The notes under the pieces are model-generated. The model made no database searches. It worked only from the letters and a program-made list of their open reading frames with translations, and had not been told where the DNA came from. DNA of 39,481 bases, from the NCBI GenBank assembly GCA_946629475.1, contig CAMOXX010000003.1, positions 1 to 39,481 of the forward strand, read 5' to 3'. Shown one piece after another: positions 16,764 to 26,416 of the stretch; position 1 is the stretch's first letter; each line of letters opens with the position of its first letter. The DNA comes from an uncultured Blautia sp. Its GTDB lineage: Bacteria > Bacillota > Clostridia > Lachnospirales > Lachnospiraceae. The translations under genes and the position numbers were made by a program.

Positions 16764-17870
16764 TCATAGATCCTTCAGCGATTCCTCCAGTTTTTTTTCA
16801 AAATCAACCTGGTCGATCTGATCTACCAGATCCACCGGAGCTGCTTCCTCCGGCCGTCTGACCGGCAGAATACCCGGCCGGTTCTCCTTTCCGGGATGCG
16901 GCTCGTAGGTCACGATCGGGTCCGCCGTAGCTCTCTCGGACCCAGTAGGCTGTCCTGTTATTCTTTTTATGCTGCGCTTTGACGTAGAAACCGTTGCCTT
17001 CGGAACGGCTTTTACATAATAGTAGTATTCATCATCCTCATAATTGAGCCGTTCCGTCCGGCTGTAGTCCCCGCCGAAGAAGAAAAACTCTATGACCAGC
17101 CCTACCAGGATGGATATACCCGCCTGAATGAGAAGCGGTCTCAGAAGGATCGTGATATCCAGATAATAGGCCTCCAGCATGAAGACCAGGACATAGGCTG
17201 CTCCTCCTGCCACAATGGAAATCCTCCAGGCATAGTCAAACGCCCTTGTCCTGATCAGATAAACCAGAAGGATCACAGCCGCGAAAGCGATCACGGTCAT
17301 CCACATAACCCAGTTCTGGACGAGCCCGTCAGCCATCATGGTCAGCTTCGGAAGGATCTCCAGCTCCGGATCTACCAGCGCCTCGGACTGAGTCCGAAGG
17401 AAGCGGATAAAGTAGTACAGTATCACCCCGCCTGTCGACGGAAAAATGGCGAATGCGTTTCCGAGCAGTCCCGAACCGATCGGCAGAAGCACCGGGACCT
17501 CAAACGCGAAAGAGAGAGGGGTGCAGATCAGAACCGGATACAGCCCTCCCGAGAAACGCAGAAACAGTACCGCGATCAGGATAATCAGTACAAGCATAAA
17601 CGCCCCGACCTCGATTCCAAGGGCGTATGCATGGCCTATCATCAGTACAAAGCCCACAAAAGCCGTCGCCCCGGGGGGCAGTATACAGCAGATCAGAGCC
17701 AGGATCACAATGACAAAAACACTGTTCAGCCGTGTCAGGTATCCCATGTTCTCGTTGATCCACAGAAAATACACAAGCGCAACAGCAAACTTGATCACGG
17801 GCATCAGGTATAATTCCAGACGTCCGTACAGGTTTTTGATCTTCTGTTTGAATTCAAGCAGCGCTGTCAT
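16764..17870 (-). CDS. Unknown polytopic membrane protein with tyrosine-rich tail
   Basis: The product has 368 residues. Residues 20-265 contain about eight hydrophobic helices, including LPPGATAFVGFVLMIGHAYALG and FSGGLYPVLICTPL. From about 268 on the protein is hydrophilic. The tail contains DYSRTERLNYEDD (268-280), EYYYYVKAVPK (281-291) and a basic patch, and ends in an acidic stretch with VDQIDQVDFEKKLEESL. I recognise no enzyme signature; the tyrosine/acid block looks like a conserved interaction tail. The ATG overlaps the stop of the preceding gene (ATGA), with GGAGG ten bases upstream. It lies directly before cdaA and is probably on the same mRNA, so a role in c-di-AMP control or wall homeostasis is possible but not shown. 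Confidence 0.8.
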   Translation of the reverse strand: MTALLEFKQKIKNLYGRLELYLMPVIKFAVALVYFLWINENMGYLTRLNSVFVIVILALICCILPPGATAFVGFVLMIGHAYALGIEVGAFMLVLIILIAVLFLRFSGGLYPVLICTPLSFAFEVPVLLPIGSGLLGNAFAIFPSTGGVILYYFIRFLRTQSEALVDPELEILPKLTMMADGLVQNWVMWMTVIAFAAVILLVYLIRTRAFDYAWRISIVAGGAAYVLVFMLEAYYLDITILLRPLLIQAGISILVGLVIEFFFFGGDYSRTERLNYEDDEYYYYVKAVPKATVSTSKRSIKRITGQPTGSERATADPIVTYEPHPGKENRPGILPVRRPEEAAPVDLVDQIDQVDFEKKLEESLKDL

Positions 17871-18301
17871 ACGCCCATTCCTCCCGTGCTCCTTGCCCCG
17901 GACGGTTTTTTCTCCTCCCGGTTATACATTTTTTCGAGCCTGGTAAGCTCTTCATAATAACCCCTGACACTCTTTTTTGCCAGATGATACCTTACCGAAT
18001 ACTGAATATATGTCAGTACCGTATAAACCGCCATCACAATCGCGTATCCGAGAAGGATATCGATGCCGATCTCCATCAGGTTCATCTTATGTATATTGTC
18101 CATCAGGTATTCGCCATAATAAACGCATGCGGAACCGACCACCAGCCCGTACCCGATCGTAACCAGAAAAAAGTTCCTGATCAGGGCAAGGCCGATATAG
18201 TCGCTCCTGTAATACTTGCTCACCGGCAGATACTTGCGTCCGTCGGTCTGTTCATACAGCGCAAGCCGGTTCATGCTTCTGACTTTCTCTTCGTTCAGCA
18301 C
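17867..18301 (-). CDS. Small unknown membrane protein, first gene of the cdaA operon
   Basis: The product has 144 residues. After a 35-residue hydrophilic start with SKYYRSDYIGLALIRNF there are two hydrophobic segments, about 45-70 and 78-103. A basic cytoplasmic tail follows, with YHLAKKSVRGYYEELTRLEKMYNREEKK (about 107-134), probably helical. I do not recognise the family. The start is GTG at 18301, with GGAGGT nine bases upstream. It follows the promoter at 18342-18370 and overlaps the next gene by four bases, so the two proteins are probably made together and may form a membrane complex. Confidence 0.78.
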   Translation of the reverse strand: MLNEEKVRSMNRLALYEQTDGRKYLPVSKYYRSDYIGLALIRNFFLVTIGYGLVVGSACVYYGEYLMDNIHKMNLMEIGIDILLGYAIVMAVYTVLTYIQYSVRYHLAKKSVRGYYEELTRLEKMYNREEKKPSGARSTGGMGV

Positions 18302-18341
18302 TTTACCTGCACCTCCGAAAACGTGTCGTTATTATCGAATC

Positions 18342-18370
18342 ATTATAGCATAGAACGTGTACCGTGAAAA
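18342..18370 (-). promoter_or_regulatory. Sigma-A-type promoter of the cdaA operon
   Basis: On the minus strand, -35 TTTTCA (18365-18370) is followed after exactly 17 bases by -10 TATAAT (18342-18347). The -10 is preceded by TG one base upstream, an extended -10. It lies 41 bases before the GTG of the 144-residue protein, with no competing promoter between. It would drive the two membrane proteins, cdaA, cdaR and HPr. Confidence 0.75.
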
Positions 18371-18390
18371 GGACTTTTTTCTTCCCGCTG

Positions 18391-19131
18391 TCACCGGACA
18401 GCGATGCAGAATGTAAGAAAGCATACATCCGCCGCGCCGGCCCTCAGAAGAGCTTCGGCGCAGGCATCTATCGTGCTCCCGGTCGTGTATACATCGTCTA
18501 CGATCAGAACGTGTCTGCCCACGGCTTCCCGGGACGCCTCAAAAGCCCCTGCGAGGTTGCTGCGCCTGTGGACATAATCCAGCTTTTTCTGTGAATCCGT
18601 CCTGCGGATTTTCCGCAGAAGTTTCTTCGACGCGGGGATTCCCGTCCGTGCCGCGATCCGCTCAGCGATATACCATGCCTGGCCGAACCCGCGTGTTCTC
18701 TCCTTCCGGATGTGCAGCGGAACGCCGGTAATGATATCAATCCCCCATCTTCTGATATCGCTGCCGCCCCATTTTACCATGGCCGCCGCGTAAAAATCCC
18801 CGAATTCACGGCTCCCGTAATACTTGTACCGTTCCAGGGAGGCCTTCCATCCTTCATTGTATACAAAAATCCCCCTGCCCTGCCGGAACAGATGGATATG
18901 CCTTCTGCACTCCGGACAGAATTCTTCCTCTTCCGGCACAGGAACACCGCACTTCATGCATACCGGGCTTTTGATGGGCTTTATCACGCGCGCGCACTCC
19001 CGGCAGATCAGACCGGCCGGATCCCTCAGGATCTCATTGCAGAGCGGACATCTTCTGGGATAGAGGATATCGAGCGCCTTTTTTCCGGCAGTGATTACCG
19101 GCGCGCCGCCTTTACTGCTTTTTGAGCTCAT
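18391..19131 (-). CDS. comF: ComF family phosphoribosyltransferase-like protein
   Basis: The product has 246 residues. The N-terminal half carries four CxxC pairs (C28/C31, C43/C46, C58/C61, C72/C75), a double zinc-ribbon typical of ComF. The C-terminal half is a PRTase fold with the PRPP loop VLIVDDVYTTGST (208-220). ComFC proteins assist DNA uptake and handling of single-stranded DNA during transformation; in many genomes the gene stands alone. ATG at 19131 is chosen over the in-frame TTG at 19137 because GGGAG is seven bases upstream. The first 20 bases overlap the end of recD2, so translation is coupled. Other competence genes are absent from the window. Confidence 0.92.
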   Translation of the reverse strand: MSSKSSKGGAPVITAGKKALDILYPRRCPLCNEILRDPAGLICRECARVIKPIKSPVCMKCGVPVPEEEEFCPECRRHIHLFRQGRGIFVYNEGWKASLERYKYYGSREFGDFYAAAMVKWGGSDIRRWGIDIITGVPLHIRKERTRGFGQAWYIAERIAARTGIPASKKLLRKIRRTDSQKKLDYVHRRSNLAGAFEASREAVGRHVLIVDDVYTTGSTIDACAEALLRAGAADVCFLTFCIAVR

Positions 19132-21355
19132 TGGCAAACTCCCGGATTCTTTTATATAGGAAACTGTATCTCCTGCTCTGCTGTGAATTCGCGATCATCG
19201 AGGCAAAGGTCTCCTCGCTGCCGACCACTGCCACGCACCTTTTGGCCCGCGTAACCGCTGTATAGAGCAGATTGCGGTTCATCAGCATGCGGGGGCCCGT
19301 AAGCAGAGGAAGAATCACGGCCGGATACTCAGATCCCTGTGACTTATGAATCGTAACTGCATAGGCAAGCTCCAGTTCCTCCAGCTGCCGGTATGAATAA
19401 ACTGCGGTTCTTCCATCCTCGAAATTCACGGTTACCGTTTCTGTCACCCCGTTGATCGTCTGAAGGATTCCTGTGTCTCCGTTAAACACACCCAACCCCT
19501 TCTCCACGGGAATATTATATTTTCCGAGAATTTCCCACTCCATCTGGTAATTGTTCCGGATCTGCATCACTTTGTCGCCCTCGCGGAAGACTCTGCCGCC
19601 CGATTCCTTTTCTTTTTTCCCCGTGGACGGAGGATTCAGGTATTTCTGCAGAACCAGATTCAGCTGTTCCACACCCAGGACGCCTTTTCTCATCGGAGTC
19701 AGTACCTGGATCTCAGAAGGCTGTGCTTCCACGTAACCGGGAAGTTTTTCCCGGATCAGCGCAATCATTACGCGGAGAATTCTGTCGGTATCATACCTTT
19801 TCAGGAAGAAGAAATCCCTGCTCTTATTATCTGTGGCCACCGGAAGACCCTTGTTGATCCGGTGCGCGTTCACCACGATATCGCTGTCCATCGCCTGGCG
19901 GAATATCTTCGTCAGTGTCACTACCGGAAAGCACCCGCTGCTGATAATATCGCGCAGAACATTCCCCGGCCCGACGCTCGGAAGCTGGTTTTCATCCCCC
20001 ACCAGGATCAGCCGTGCGCCGGCCGGCACTGCCAGAAGAAGAGAATGCATCAGAAACGCATCCACCATGGACATTTCATCGATGATGATCACGTCCGCTT
20101 CCAGAGGATTCTCTGCGTTCCTCTCGAACCGCGCGGTGCTTTTGTCATCATTCTCCACGGGAAGTCCGGTCAGCTCCAGAAGCCGGTGGATCGTCATAGC
20201 CTCGTACCCTGTCGTCTCTGTCATTCTTTTCGCCGCTCTTCCGGTCGGCGCCGCGAGACTGATCACCGTATTGCCGTCATCAAAATACCGGATGATCGCA
20301 TTGATCGTAGTGGTCTTTCCGGTTCCCGGACCCCCGGTAAGGATCAGAAGGCCGGTTTCCGAAGCGCACTGCACCGCTCTCTTCTGCATCTCGTCCAGAG
20401 GAAAACCGGTTTCCTTTTCAATCAGCGCGATCCTTTTCTCCCTTAAGGCCTCATCCGCAGGATGGCGCACCGAAAGTGCGCAGAGCATCCTGGCCGTGTT
20501 CAATTCGGTATAGTAATGTACAGAAGGATAAACAAACGTCTCCCCTTCCTCCTCCCGGAGTATGATTTTCCGGTCGAGAGAAAGATCCGTCAGATGCTTT
20601 TCCATAAATCCGCTGTCGATCATCAGCAGCTGCCCGGCTTTTTCAGCCAGAATGTCCTTAGGCACGCACATATGCCCGTCCCCGGATGCCTGCTGCAGCG
20701 TATACAGGATCCCGCTCCGGATCCTGTACTCCGAATCCGGCTGGATCCCGATCCTGCCGGCAATCTCATCCGCGATGCGGAATCCGACCCCTGTGATGTC
20801 CTCAGCAAGGCGGTACGGGTTTTCCTGCAGGACGCTGTACAGGGACTGTCCGTACTTCTGATAGATCTTCGCGCCGAGGTTCAACGATATGCCGTATTTC
20901 TGAAGGAACATCATCGCACGGCGCATCTCCGCCTTTTCCGCCATCTGTGAAGCGATGCTCCGCGCCATTTTGATGCTGATCCCCTTGATCTCGGAGAGAC
21001 GCTCCGGCTCCTCCTCGACGATCCGGTAGGTATCCGGGCCGAACGCGCGCACAATCCGGGCGGCCAGCTTTGCCCCGATCCCCTTGATTGCGCCGCTCCC
21101 GAGATACCGCTCCATTGCCAGGCTGTCCTCCGGGATCTGCTCTGTAAAAGCGGCAACCTGAAACTGTTTTCCGTACGAGGCATGGTTGATAAAGCTGCCC
21201 TCCGCCAGAATCACGGTTCCCGGAGAAATATCCGGGAAATAACCTACGCATGTGATCTCCTCGCTCTCCTTACCGACGAGGACCATCACCGTGTATCCGT
21301 TTTCTTCATTTCGGAAAATGATATGGTCAATATAACCTGTTACGGTTTCTGTCAA
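19112..21355 (-). CDS. recD2: RecD2 (RecD/TraA-type) DNA helicase
   Basis: The product has 747 residues, normal for RecD2 of bacteria without RecBC. An N-terminal OB-like part (1-75) leads to helix-hairpin-helix motifs (GSGAIKGIGAKLAARIV near 86-103, SEIKGISIKMA near 121-131). The SF1B motor follows, with Walker A GGPGTGKTT (341-349), motif Ia APTGRAAKRM, Walker B VIIIDEMSM (422-430), GDENQLPSVGPG (453-464) and the C-terminal YAVTIHKSQGSEY. It is a 5'-3' helicase used in repair and replication stress. The start is TTG at 21355, with AAGGAG seven bases upstream and no good ATG near. The gap to mreB is 12 bases and the 3' end overlaps comF. Confidence 0.96.
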   Translation of the reverse strand: MTETVTGYIDHIIFRNEENGYTVMVLVGKESEEITCVGYFPDISPGTVILAEGSFINHASYGKQFQVAAFTEQIPEDSLAMERYLGSGAIKGIGAKLAARIVRAFGPDTYRIVEEEPERLSEIKGISIKMARSIASQMAEKAEMRRAMMFLQKYGISLNLGAKIYQKYGQSLYSVLQENPYRLAEDITGVGFRIADEIAGRIGIQPDSEYRIRSGILYTLQQASGDGHMCVPKDILAEKAGQLLMIDSGFMEKHLTDLSLDRKIILREEEGETFVYPSVHYYTELNTARMLCALSVRHPADEALREKRIALIEKETGFPLDEMQKRAVQCASETGLLILTGGPGTGKTTTINAIIRYFDDGNTVISLAAPTGRAAKRMTETTGYEAMTIHRLLELTGLPVENDDKSTARFERNAENPLEADVIIIDEMSMVDAFLMHSLLLAVPAGARLILVGDENQLPSVGPGNVLRDIISSGCFPVVTLTKIFRQAMDSDIVVNAHRINKGLPVATDNKSRDFFFLKRYDTDRILRVMIALIREKLPGYVEAQPSEIQVLTPMRKGVLGVEQLNLVLQKYLNPPSTGKKEKESGGRVFREGDKVMQIRNNYQMEWEILGKYNIPVEKGLGVFNGDTGILQTINGVTETVTVNFEDGRTAVYSYRQLEELELAYAVTIHKSQGSEYPAVILPLLTGPRMLMNRNLLYTAVTRAKRCVAVVGSEETFASMIANSQQSRRYSFLYKRIREFANELKKQ

Positions 21356-21367
21356 ATCCGGTCTCCT

Positions 21368-22351
21368 TTAAAGCTCCGCCATTATCTCGGCATATTTTCC
21401 CGTTCCGACCACTGCCGCGGTCATCGGCTCATGGACAGTCATCGTATGCACACCGGTTCTGTCCTCGATCAGCCTGTCAAGGCCGGAAAACTGGGCGGCA
21501 CCCCCCGTCAGAAGAATGCCCCGGTGTACTATGTCCGCCGCCATCTCGGGCGGTGTTTTTTCGAGGACCCCATGAATCAGCTCCACGATCCGGGATACCG
21601 GCTCGGCAACCGCAGTCCTGACTTCATCGGAAGTCAGGCGGACCACCTTCGGCAGACCGGTAACGACATTTCTCCCCTTGACATCCATCATTCTCTGTTC
21701 TGTCTCGGTAAAGGCCGAGCCGATCCTGAGTTTGATCGTCTCGGAGGTCTCCTCTCCGATAAACAGATTGTGATTTTCTCTCATATACCGCATAATCGCC
21801 TGGTTGAAGCTGTCGCCCGCAACCTGGGAAGAATTCTGTACAGCCATGCCGCCGATGGAGATCACAGCCGCGTCAGTGGTTCCTGCCCCGATGTCCACAA
21901 TCATGTTTCCGAACGGTTTCCGTATATCAATGCCGGAGCCGATCGCCGCCGCGACAGGGGCTTTTGCCAGATAAACATGCCTTGCTCCTGACTGATAGGT
22001 CGCCTCCTCTATCGCACGGCACTCGATCTCCGTAATCCCCGCAGGAACGCACACGGTGATCCTGGGTTTCCGGAAAGCCCGGCGTCCCAGTGCTTTTGAG
22101 ATAAAGTATTTCAGCATTTTTTCGAGAACAATATAATCGGATACAACACCGTGGCGGATCGGCCATATGACCTCAAGATTGGAATTCAGCCTCCCGGTCA
22201 TCTGCCTGGCTTCCTCCCCGATCGCGCGGATTTTTCCGGCATTCCGGTCATACACGGCCACCGTGGGCTCCGCCAGCATAATACCACGCGCAGTCGAATA
22301 AACCAGGCTGTTTCTGGTTCCAAGATCGATTCCGATATCTGCAGCCGGCAT
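21368..22351 (-). CDS. mreB: MreB/Mbl-family actin-like rod-shape protein
   Basis: The product has 327 residues, the usual MreB length being 330-345. The phosphate-1 motif is IGIDLGTRNSLVY (6-18), followed by the family motif EPTVAVYD. The phosphate-2 motif is VDIGAGTTDAAVISIGG, where most MreBs have DIGGGTTDIAV; the Gly to Ala change is conservative. GGAAQFSGLDRLIEDRTGV is the adenosine motif near the C-terminus. Filaments guide wall synthesis at the membrane. mreC and mreD do not follow, so this may be an extra Mbl or MreBH-like copy rather than the mreBCD one. The ATG has AAAGGAG seven bases upstream. The gene sits 18 bases after uvrA and 12 before recD2. Confidence 0.93.
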   Translation of the reverse strand: MPAADIGIDLGTRNSLVYSTARGIMLAEPTVAVYDRNAGKIRAIGEEARQMTGRLNSNLEVIWPIRHGVVSDYIVLEKMLKYFISKALGRRAFRKPRITVCVPAGITEIECRAIEEATYQSGARHVYLAKAPVAAAIGSGIDIRKPFGNMIVDIGAGTTDAAVISIGGMAVQNSSQVAGDSFNQAIMRYMRENHNLFIGEETSETIKLRIGSAFTETEQRMMDVKGRNVVTGLPKVVRLTSDEVRTAVAEPVSRIVELIHGVLEKTPPEMAADIVHRGILLTGGAAQFSGLDRLIEDRTGVHTMTVHEPMTAAVVGTGKYAEIMAEL

Positions 22352-22369
22352 GGCTATTCTCCTTTCTGC

Positions 22370-25228
22370 TCAAATGTATCGTCCTGTATAGGAAGCGGGG
22401 TTTTCTTTAATCTCCTCGGGAGTTCCCGACGCAACCACCGTTCCGCCTCCGTCGCCGCCTTCCGGGCCCATATCTATAATGTAATCCGCGGTGCGGATTA
22501 CGTCAAGGTTGTGTTCGATCACTACAACCGTATTTCCGCCCTCCGACAGCCTCCGCAGAATGTCGGTCAGCTTATGCACATCCGCGAAATGAAGGCCGGT
22601 CGTCGGTTCATCCAGGATATAGATCGTGTTTCCGGTGCTCCTTCGGGAGAGCTCGGCCGCAAGCTTGATCCGCTGGGCTTCCCCTCCCGACAGAGTTGTC
22701 GAGGGCTGTCCCAGCCGGATATACGAAAGGCCGACATCGTTCAGGGTTTCAATTTTACGCCGGATGGAAGGCAGATTGTCAAAGAAGGGGAGAGCCTCCT
22801 CCACCGTCATGTTCAGCACATCGTAGATGCTTTTATCCTTATATTTCACGTCCAGAGTCTCGCGGTTGTAGCGTTTTCCCCGGCATACCTCACACGGCAC
22901 ATAGACATCCGGCAGAAAATGCATCTCGATTTTGATAATGCCGTCGCCGGAGCATGCCTCGCATCTTCCGCCCTTGACATTAAAGCTGAATCTCCCCTTT
23001 TTGTATCCCTTCGCCTTGGCATCCGGAGTCGATGCAAAAAGATCCCTGATCTGGTCAAAAACACCGGTGTAGGTGGCAGGATTCGACCGCGGCGTCCGCC
23101 CGATCGGCGACTGGTCAATATTGATCACTTTGTCAAGCTGCTCCACGCCCAGAATCCGCTCATGCTTTCCGGCCGTGGTCCGCGCATGGTTCAGCTTCCT
23201 CGCCAGCGCCTTGTACAGAATCTCATTGATCAGCGAGCTTTTCCCTGATCCGGAAACTCCCGTGATGCATGTCATAATGCCGAGAGGAATCTTTACATCG
23301 ATATTCTTCAGATTGTTGCAGGAAGCGCCGCAGACCGTCAGGAAGCCGGTCGGTTTCCTTCTTTCGGATGGTATTTCGATCTTCAGACGTCCGGAAAGAT
23401 AGGCTCCGGTCACCGATTCGGGGGTGTTTATCAGGTCATTCACAGATCCCATGGCTACCAGGGATCCCCCATGCTCTCCGGCACCCGGCCCGATATCGAT
23501 CACGACATCGGCGGCGCGCATGGTCTCCTCATCATGCTCCACCACGATCAGGGTGTTTCCGAGATCCCGGAGCTTCATGAGGGAATTTAACAGCTTCTGG
23601 TTGTCCCTCTGATGAAGGCCTATGCTCGGTTCATCCAGGATATAGGCGACTCCGACCAGACCGGAGCCGATCTGCGTGGCCAGACGGATGCGCTGTGCTT
23701 CTCCGCCTGAGAGCGTCCCCGTTGCCCGCGCGAGGGACAGATAGTCAAGGCCGACATCCGCAAGGAACCTTACACGCGCATTGATCTCCTTCAGGATCTG
23801 CCTGCCGATCAGCTTCTGCTGTTCCGTCAGATCCATCTCAGCCAGAAAAACAAGGAGCTGGCTGACGGACAGCTGGGTCACCTCATAGATATTCCGATCC
23901 GCAACCGTAACCGCCAGGGATTCCCTTTTCAGTCTCTGGCCATGGCAGGACGTGCATGGAGTGATCCGCATAAAGCTTTCGTACTCCTGCTTCATGGTAT
24001 CGGAGCCCGTCTCACGGTAGCGCTGCTCCACGTTCTTGATCAGGCCCGGGAATGCCACGTCATAAACGCCTTCTCCCCGCTGTCCCTTATAGTGTACCTT
24101 GACAGAGTGGCCGTCCGTCCCGTAAATCAGGATTTTCCGGACATTTTCAGGGTAGTCCCGGAACGGGGTGCTGAGGCTGAAGCCGTATTCCTTCGCCAGG
24201 GCTTCCAGAATGCTGTGGGAAAAGCTGCCCTTCTCCGCGCTCGACTGCCAGCCCGTCACAACAATGGCTCCCTCCTCCAGGCTCTTGTCTTCATCCGGAA
24301 TCATCAGTTCCGGATCAAATTCCATTTTATATCCCAGACCGGCACAGTCCGGGCAGGCGCCGAAGGGATTATTGAACGAAAAGCTCCTGGGCTCGATTTC
24401 ATCGATGCTGATGCCGCAGTCCGGACAGGAAAAGCTCTGGCTGAAATTCAGATATCTGCCGTTTTCTCCCGCAGCGGAAGGATCCTTATCCTCCTTCATC
24501 AGGTCGACAACAAGAAGTCCGTCCGTAAGGCCCAGAACCGTCTCGATCGAATCCGCAAGGCGTTTCTCGATCCCCGGCCTTACAACCAGGCGGTCCACAA
24601 CAACCGCAATGGTATGTTTAATGTTTTTGTCCAGCCGGATATCTTCCGAGAGTTCATACATACTGCCGTCGATCTGAACGCGGACATATCCGCTTTTCCG
24701 GGCCTGGTCGAGCACCTTCGCGTGTGTTCCCTTCCTTCCCCTGACCACCGGCGCCAGAAGCTGAAGCCTCGTTTTTTCCGGCAGCATCAGGATCTGGTCC
24801 ACCATCTGATCCACCGTCTGCCGGCTGATCACCTTCCCGCAGTTCGGGCAATGAGGAATTCCGATCCTCGCATAAAGAAGACGGAAATAGTCATAGATCT
24901 CCGTTACCGTTCCGACCGTAGACCTGGGGTTGCGGTTTGTCGACTTCTGATCGATCGAGATAGCAGGCGGAAGGCCTTCTATGCTTTCCACATCCGGTTT
25001 TTCCATCTGCCCCAGGAACTGTCTCGCATAAGAAGAGAGCGACTCCATATACCTTCGCTGCCCCTCTGCGTAGATGGTATCAAAAGCGAGAGATGATTTT
25101 CCTGATCCGGACAGGCCTGTCAGAACCACAAACTGATCCCTCGGAATATCCACATTCAGGTTTTTCAGATTATTCTCATTGGCGCCGCGGATGCGGATAA
25201 ATTTACTCCCTTTTCTGTCCTCTGTCAT
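22370..25228 (-). CDS. uvrA: Excinuclease ABC subunit A
   Basis: UvrA is the damage-sensing ATPase of nucleotide excision repair and works as a dimer with UvrB. The 952 residues hold both ABC modules, with Walker [10 protein letters not shown] (38-46) and GVSGSGKSS (657-665). The ABC signatures are [11 protein letters not shown] and [11 protein letters not shown], the latter near 846. Both zinc motifs are present: CPDCGIS...CPDCAGLGY in the first half and CEACSGDG...CEVCRGKRY at about 750-777. Length and motifs are complete. The ATG has GGAGG five bases upstream. No uvrB is in the window. The gene follows hemW by 57 bases. Confidence 0.98.
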   Translation of the reverse strand: MTEDRKGSKFIRIRGANENNLKNLNVDIPRDQFVVLTGLSGSGKSSLAFDTIYAEGQRRYMESLSSYARQFLGQMEKPDVESIEGLPPAISIDQKSTNRNPRSTVGTVTEIYDYFRLLYARIGIPHCPNCGKVISRQTVDQMVDQILMLPEKTRLQLLAPVVRGRKGTHAKVLDQARKSGYVRVQIDGSMYELSEDIRLDKNIKHTIAVVVDRLVVRPGIEKRLADSIETVLGLTDGLLVVDLMKEDKDPSAAGENGRYLNFSQSFSCPDCGISIDEIEPRSFSFNNPFGACPDCAGLGYKMEFDPELMIPDEDKSLEEGAIVVTGWQSSAEKGSFSHSILEALAKEYGFSLSTPFRDYPENVRKILIYGTDGHSVKVHYKGQRGEGVYDVAFPGLIKNVEQRYRETGSDTMKQEYESFMRITPCTSCHGQRLKRESLAVTVADRNIYEVTQLSVSQLLVFLAEMDLTEQQKLIGRQILKEINARVRFLADVGLDYLSLARATGTLSGGEAQRIRLATQIGSGLVGVAYILDEPSIGLHQRDNQKLLNSLMKLRDLGNTLIVVEHDEETMRAADVVIDIGPGAGEHGGSLVAMGSVNDLINTPESVTGAYLSGRLKIEIPSERRKPTGFLTVCGASCNNLKNIDVKIPLGIMTCITGVSGSGKSSLINEILYKALARKLNHARTTAGKHERILGVEQLDKVINIDQSPIGRTPRSNPATYTGVFDQIRDLFASTPDAKAKGYKKGRFSFNVKGGRCEACSGDGIIKIEMHFLPDVYVPCEVCRGKRYNRETLDVKYKDKSIYDVLNMTVEEALPFFDNLPSIRRKIETLNDVGLSYIRLGQPSTTLSGGEAQRIKLAAELSRRSTGNTIYILDEPTTGLHFADVHKLTDILRRLSEGGNTVVVIEHNLDVIRTADYIIDMGPEGGDGGGTVVASGTPEEIKENPASYTGRYI

Positions 25229-25284
25229 ACTATCCTCCGTTTATCTCTGATCCCGGTCCGGTTTTCCTGTCTCTTTTACCGTTC

Positions 25285-26415
25285 TCAGGACAGCAGAAAG
25301 TCCATCATCACCTGATTGCTCACATGTATGCCATGCCTGGTGAGAAAAATCCTGTCGCCCTCCTCACAGAGGAGTCCGTACTCTTTGTGCTTCCGGATCA
25401 CCGGCTCATATATTTCGCGGACGGTGTGTCCGAACCGGTTCCGGAATTCCGTTTTGCTGATCCCTCCGGTCATACGGAGGCCCAGAAACATGAATTCGGA
25501 AATCCGGTCATTATCGGTCAGTTCCTGCCGGTCAGCAAGCATTTTTTCCCTGTTCCCGGCATTCACCAGATATTCTTCCATGTCATCTGTCACACGGTAT
25601 CTTTCATCCCGGCGCAGGGATGCTGCCGACAGGCCGAAGCCTATGTAATCCTTCCCCGTCCAGTAGGCCGAATTGTGCCGGGACTCCCTGCCCGGCAGCG
25701 CATAATTCGAAATCTCATACTGGCGGTAACCGTATCCTGCCAGTATCTCCGCCGTATCATCGTACATCCGGTATTCCGTATCTTCATCCGGAAGATCCAG
25801 ATCCATTCTTGAAAAAGGGGTGCCCTCCTCCACGATCAGGCTGTACGCACTGATATGCTCCGGAGCCAGGGAAGCGGCAGAATGCAGTGTTCTGCGCCAG
25901 TCCTCTGATGATTGCCCCGGAACCGCGAACATCAGGTCCACGTTGATATTGTCAAACCCTGCCGAGCGGGCGCATCCATAGCTTTTGATGAAGTCCTCAC
26001 AGGTATGGATTCTTCCCAGACGCCTGAGAATGCGGTCGTCCGTCGACTGCAGTCCGATGCTGAGCCTGTTCACGCCAAACTGCCTGTACGCAAAAAGCTT
26101 CTCCTCAGACAAAGTCCCCGGATTTGCCTCCATCGTAATCTCGGCTTCCGGGGATACCCTGAATACTCTGTATAGTTCATTAAAAACGTTTTCCATCAGG
26201 GACACATCCACGATGGACGGGGTTCCTCCTCCGATAAAAACCGTATCTGCCCTGGTCCCCTCTTCGCCGCACATGTGGATCTCGCGGACCAGGGCATCCA
26301 TGTAGGCCCGGATCCTGCCGCTTTCCGCCGGGCCGGAAGGAAAATCGCAGTACAGGCATTTCCGGACGCAGAACGGAATGTGGATGTAAATGCCGATTCC
26401 TTCCGCGTCCTTCAT
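25285..26415 (-). CDS. hemW: Radical SAM protein HemW (HemN-like)
   Basis: The product has 376 residues from the ATG at 26415, the usual HemW length. The cluster motif is CVRKCLYC (C16, C20, C23), preceded by the family's IYIHIPF. GGGTPS follows, then the TMEANPGT-type motif ITMEANPGTLS and GLQSTDD, with the C-terminal winged-helix part LGLRMTGGISKTEFRNRFG. HemW proteins bind and deliver heme and lack true coproporphyrinogen oxidase activity; earlier annotation as HemN is common. The reading frame is open for 291 bases further upstream, but that part runs through the repeat of the neighbouring gene and yields a Met/Thr/Ala-rich nonsense segment. The start is therefore placed one base after the lipoprotein stop, where translation is probably coupled, as no clear ribosome-binding site is seen. 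Confidence 0.9.
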   Translation of the reverse strand: MKDAEGIGIYIHIPFCVRKCLYCDFPSGPAESGRIRAYMDALVREIHMCGEEGTRADTVFIGGGTPSIVDVSLMENVFNELYRVFRVSPEAEITMEANPGTLSEEKLFAYRQFGVNRLSIGLQSTDDRILRRLGRIHTCEDFIKSYGCARSAGFDNINVDLMFAVPGQSSEDWRRTLHSAASLAPEHISAYSLIVEEGTPFSRMDLDLPDEDTEYRMYDDTAEILAGYGYRQYEISNYALPGRESRHNSAYWTGKDYIGFGLSAASLRRDERYRVTDDMEEYLVNAGNREKMLADRQELTDNDRISEFMFLGLRMTGGISKTEFRNRFGHTVREIYEPVIRKHKEYGLLCEEGDRIFLTRHGIHVSNQVMMDFLLS

Positions 26416-26416
26416 C

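Noticed and set aside
18387-18405. Inverted repeat GCTGTC-cggt-GACAGC at the comF stop
   Set aside because: It is followed on the minus strand by an A-rich stretch, not T, so it is not a terminator; six base pairs may be chance.
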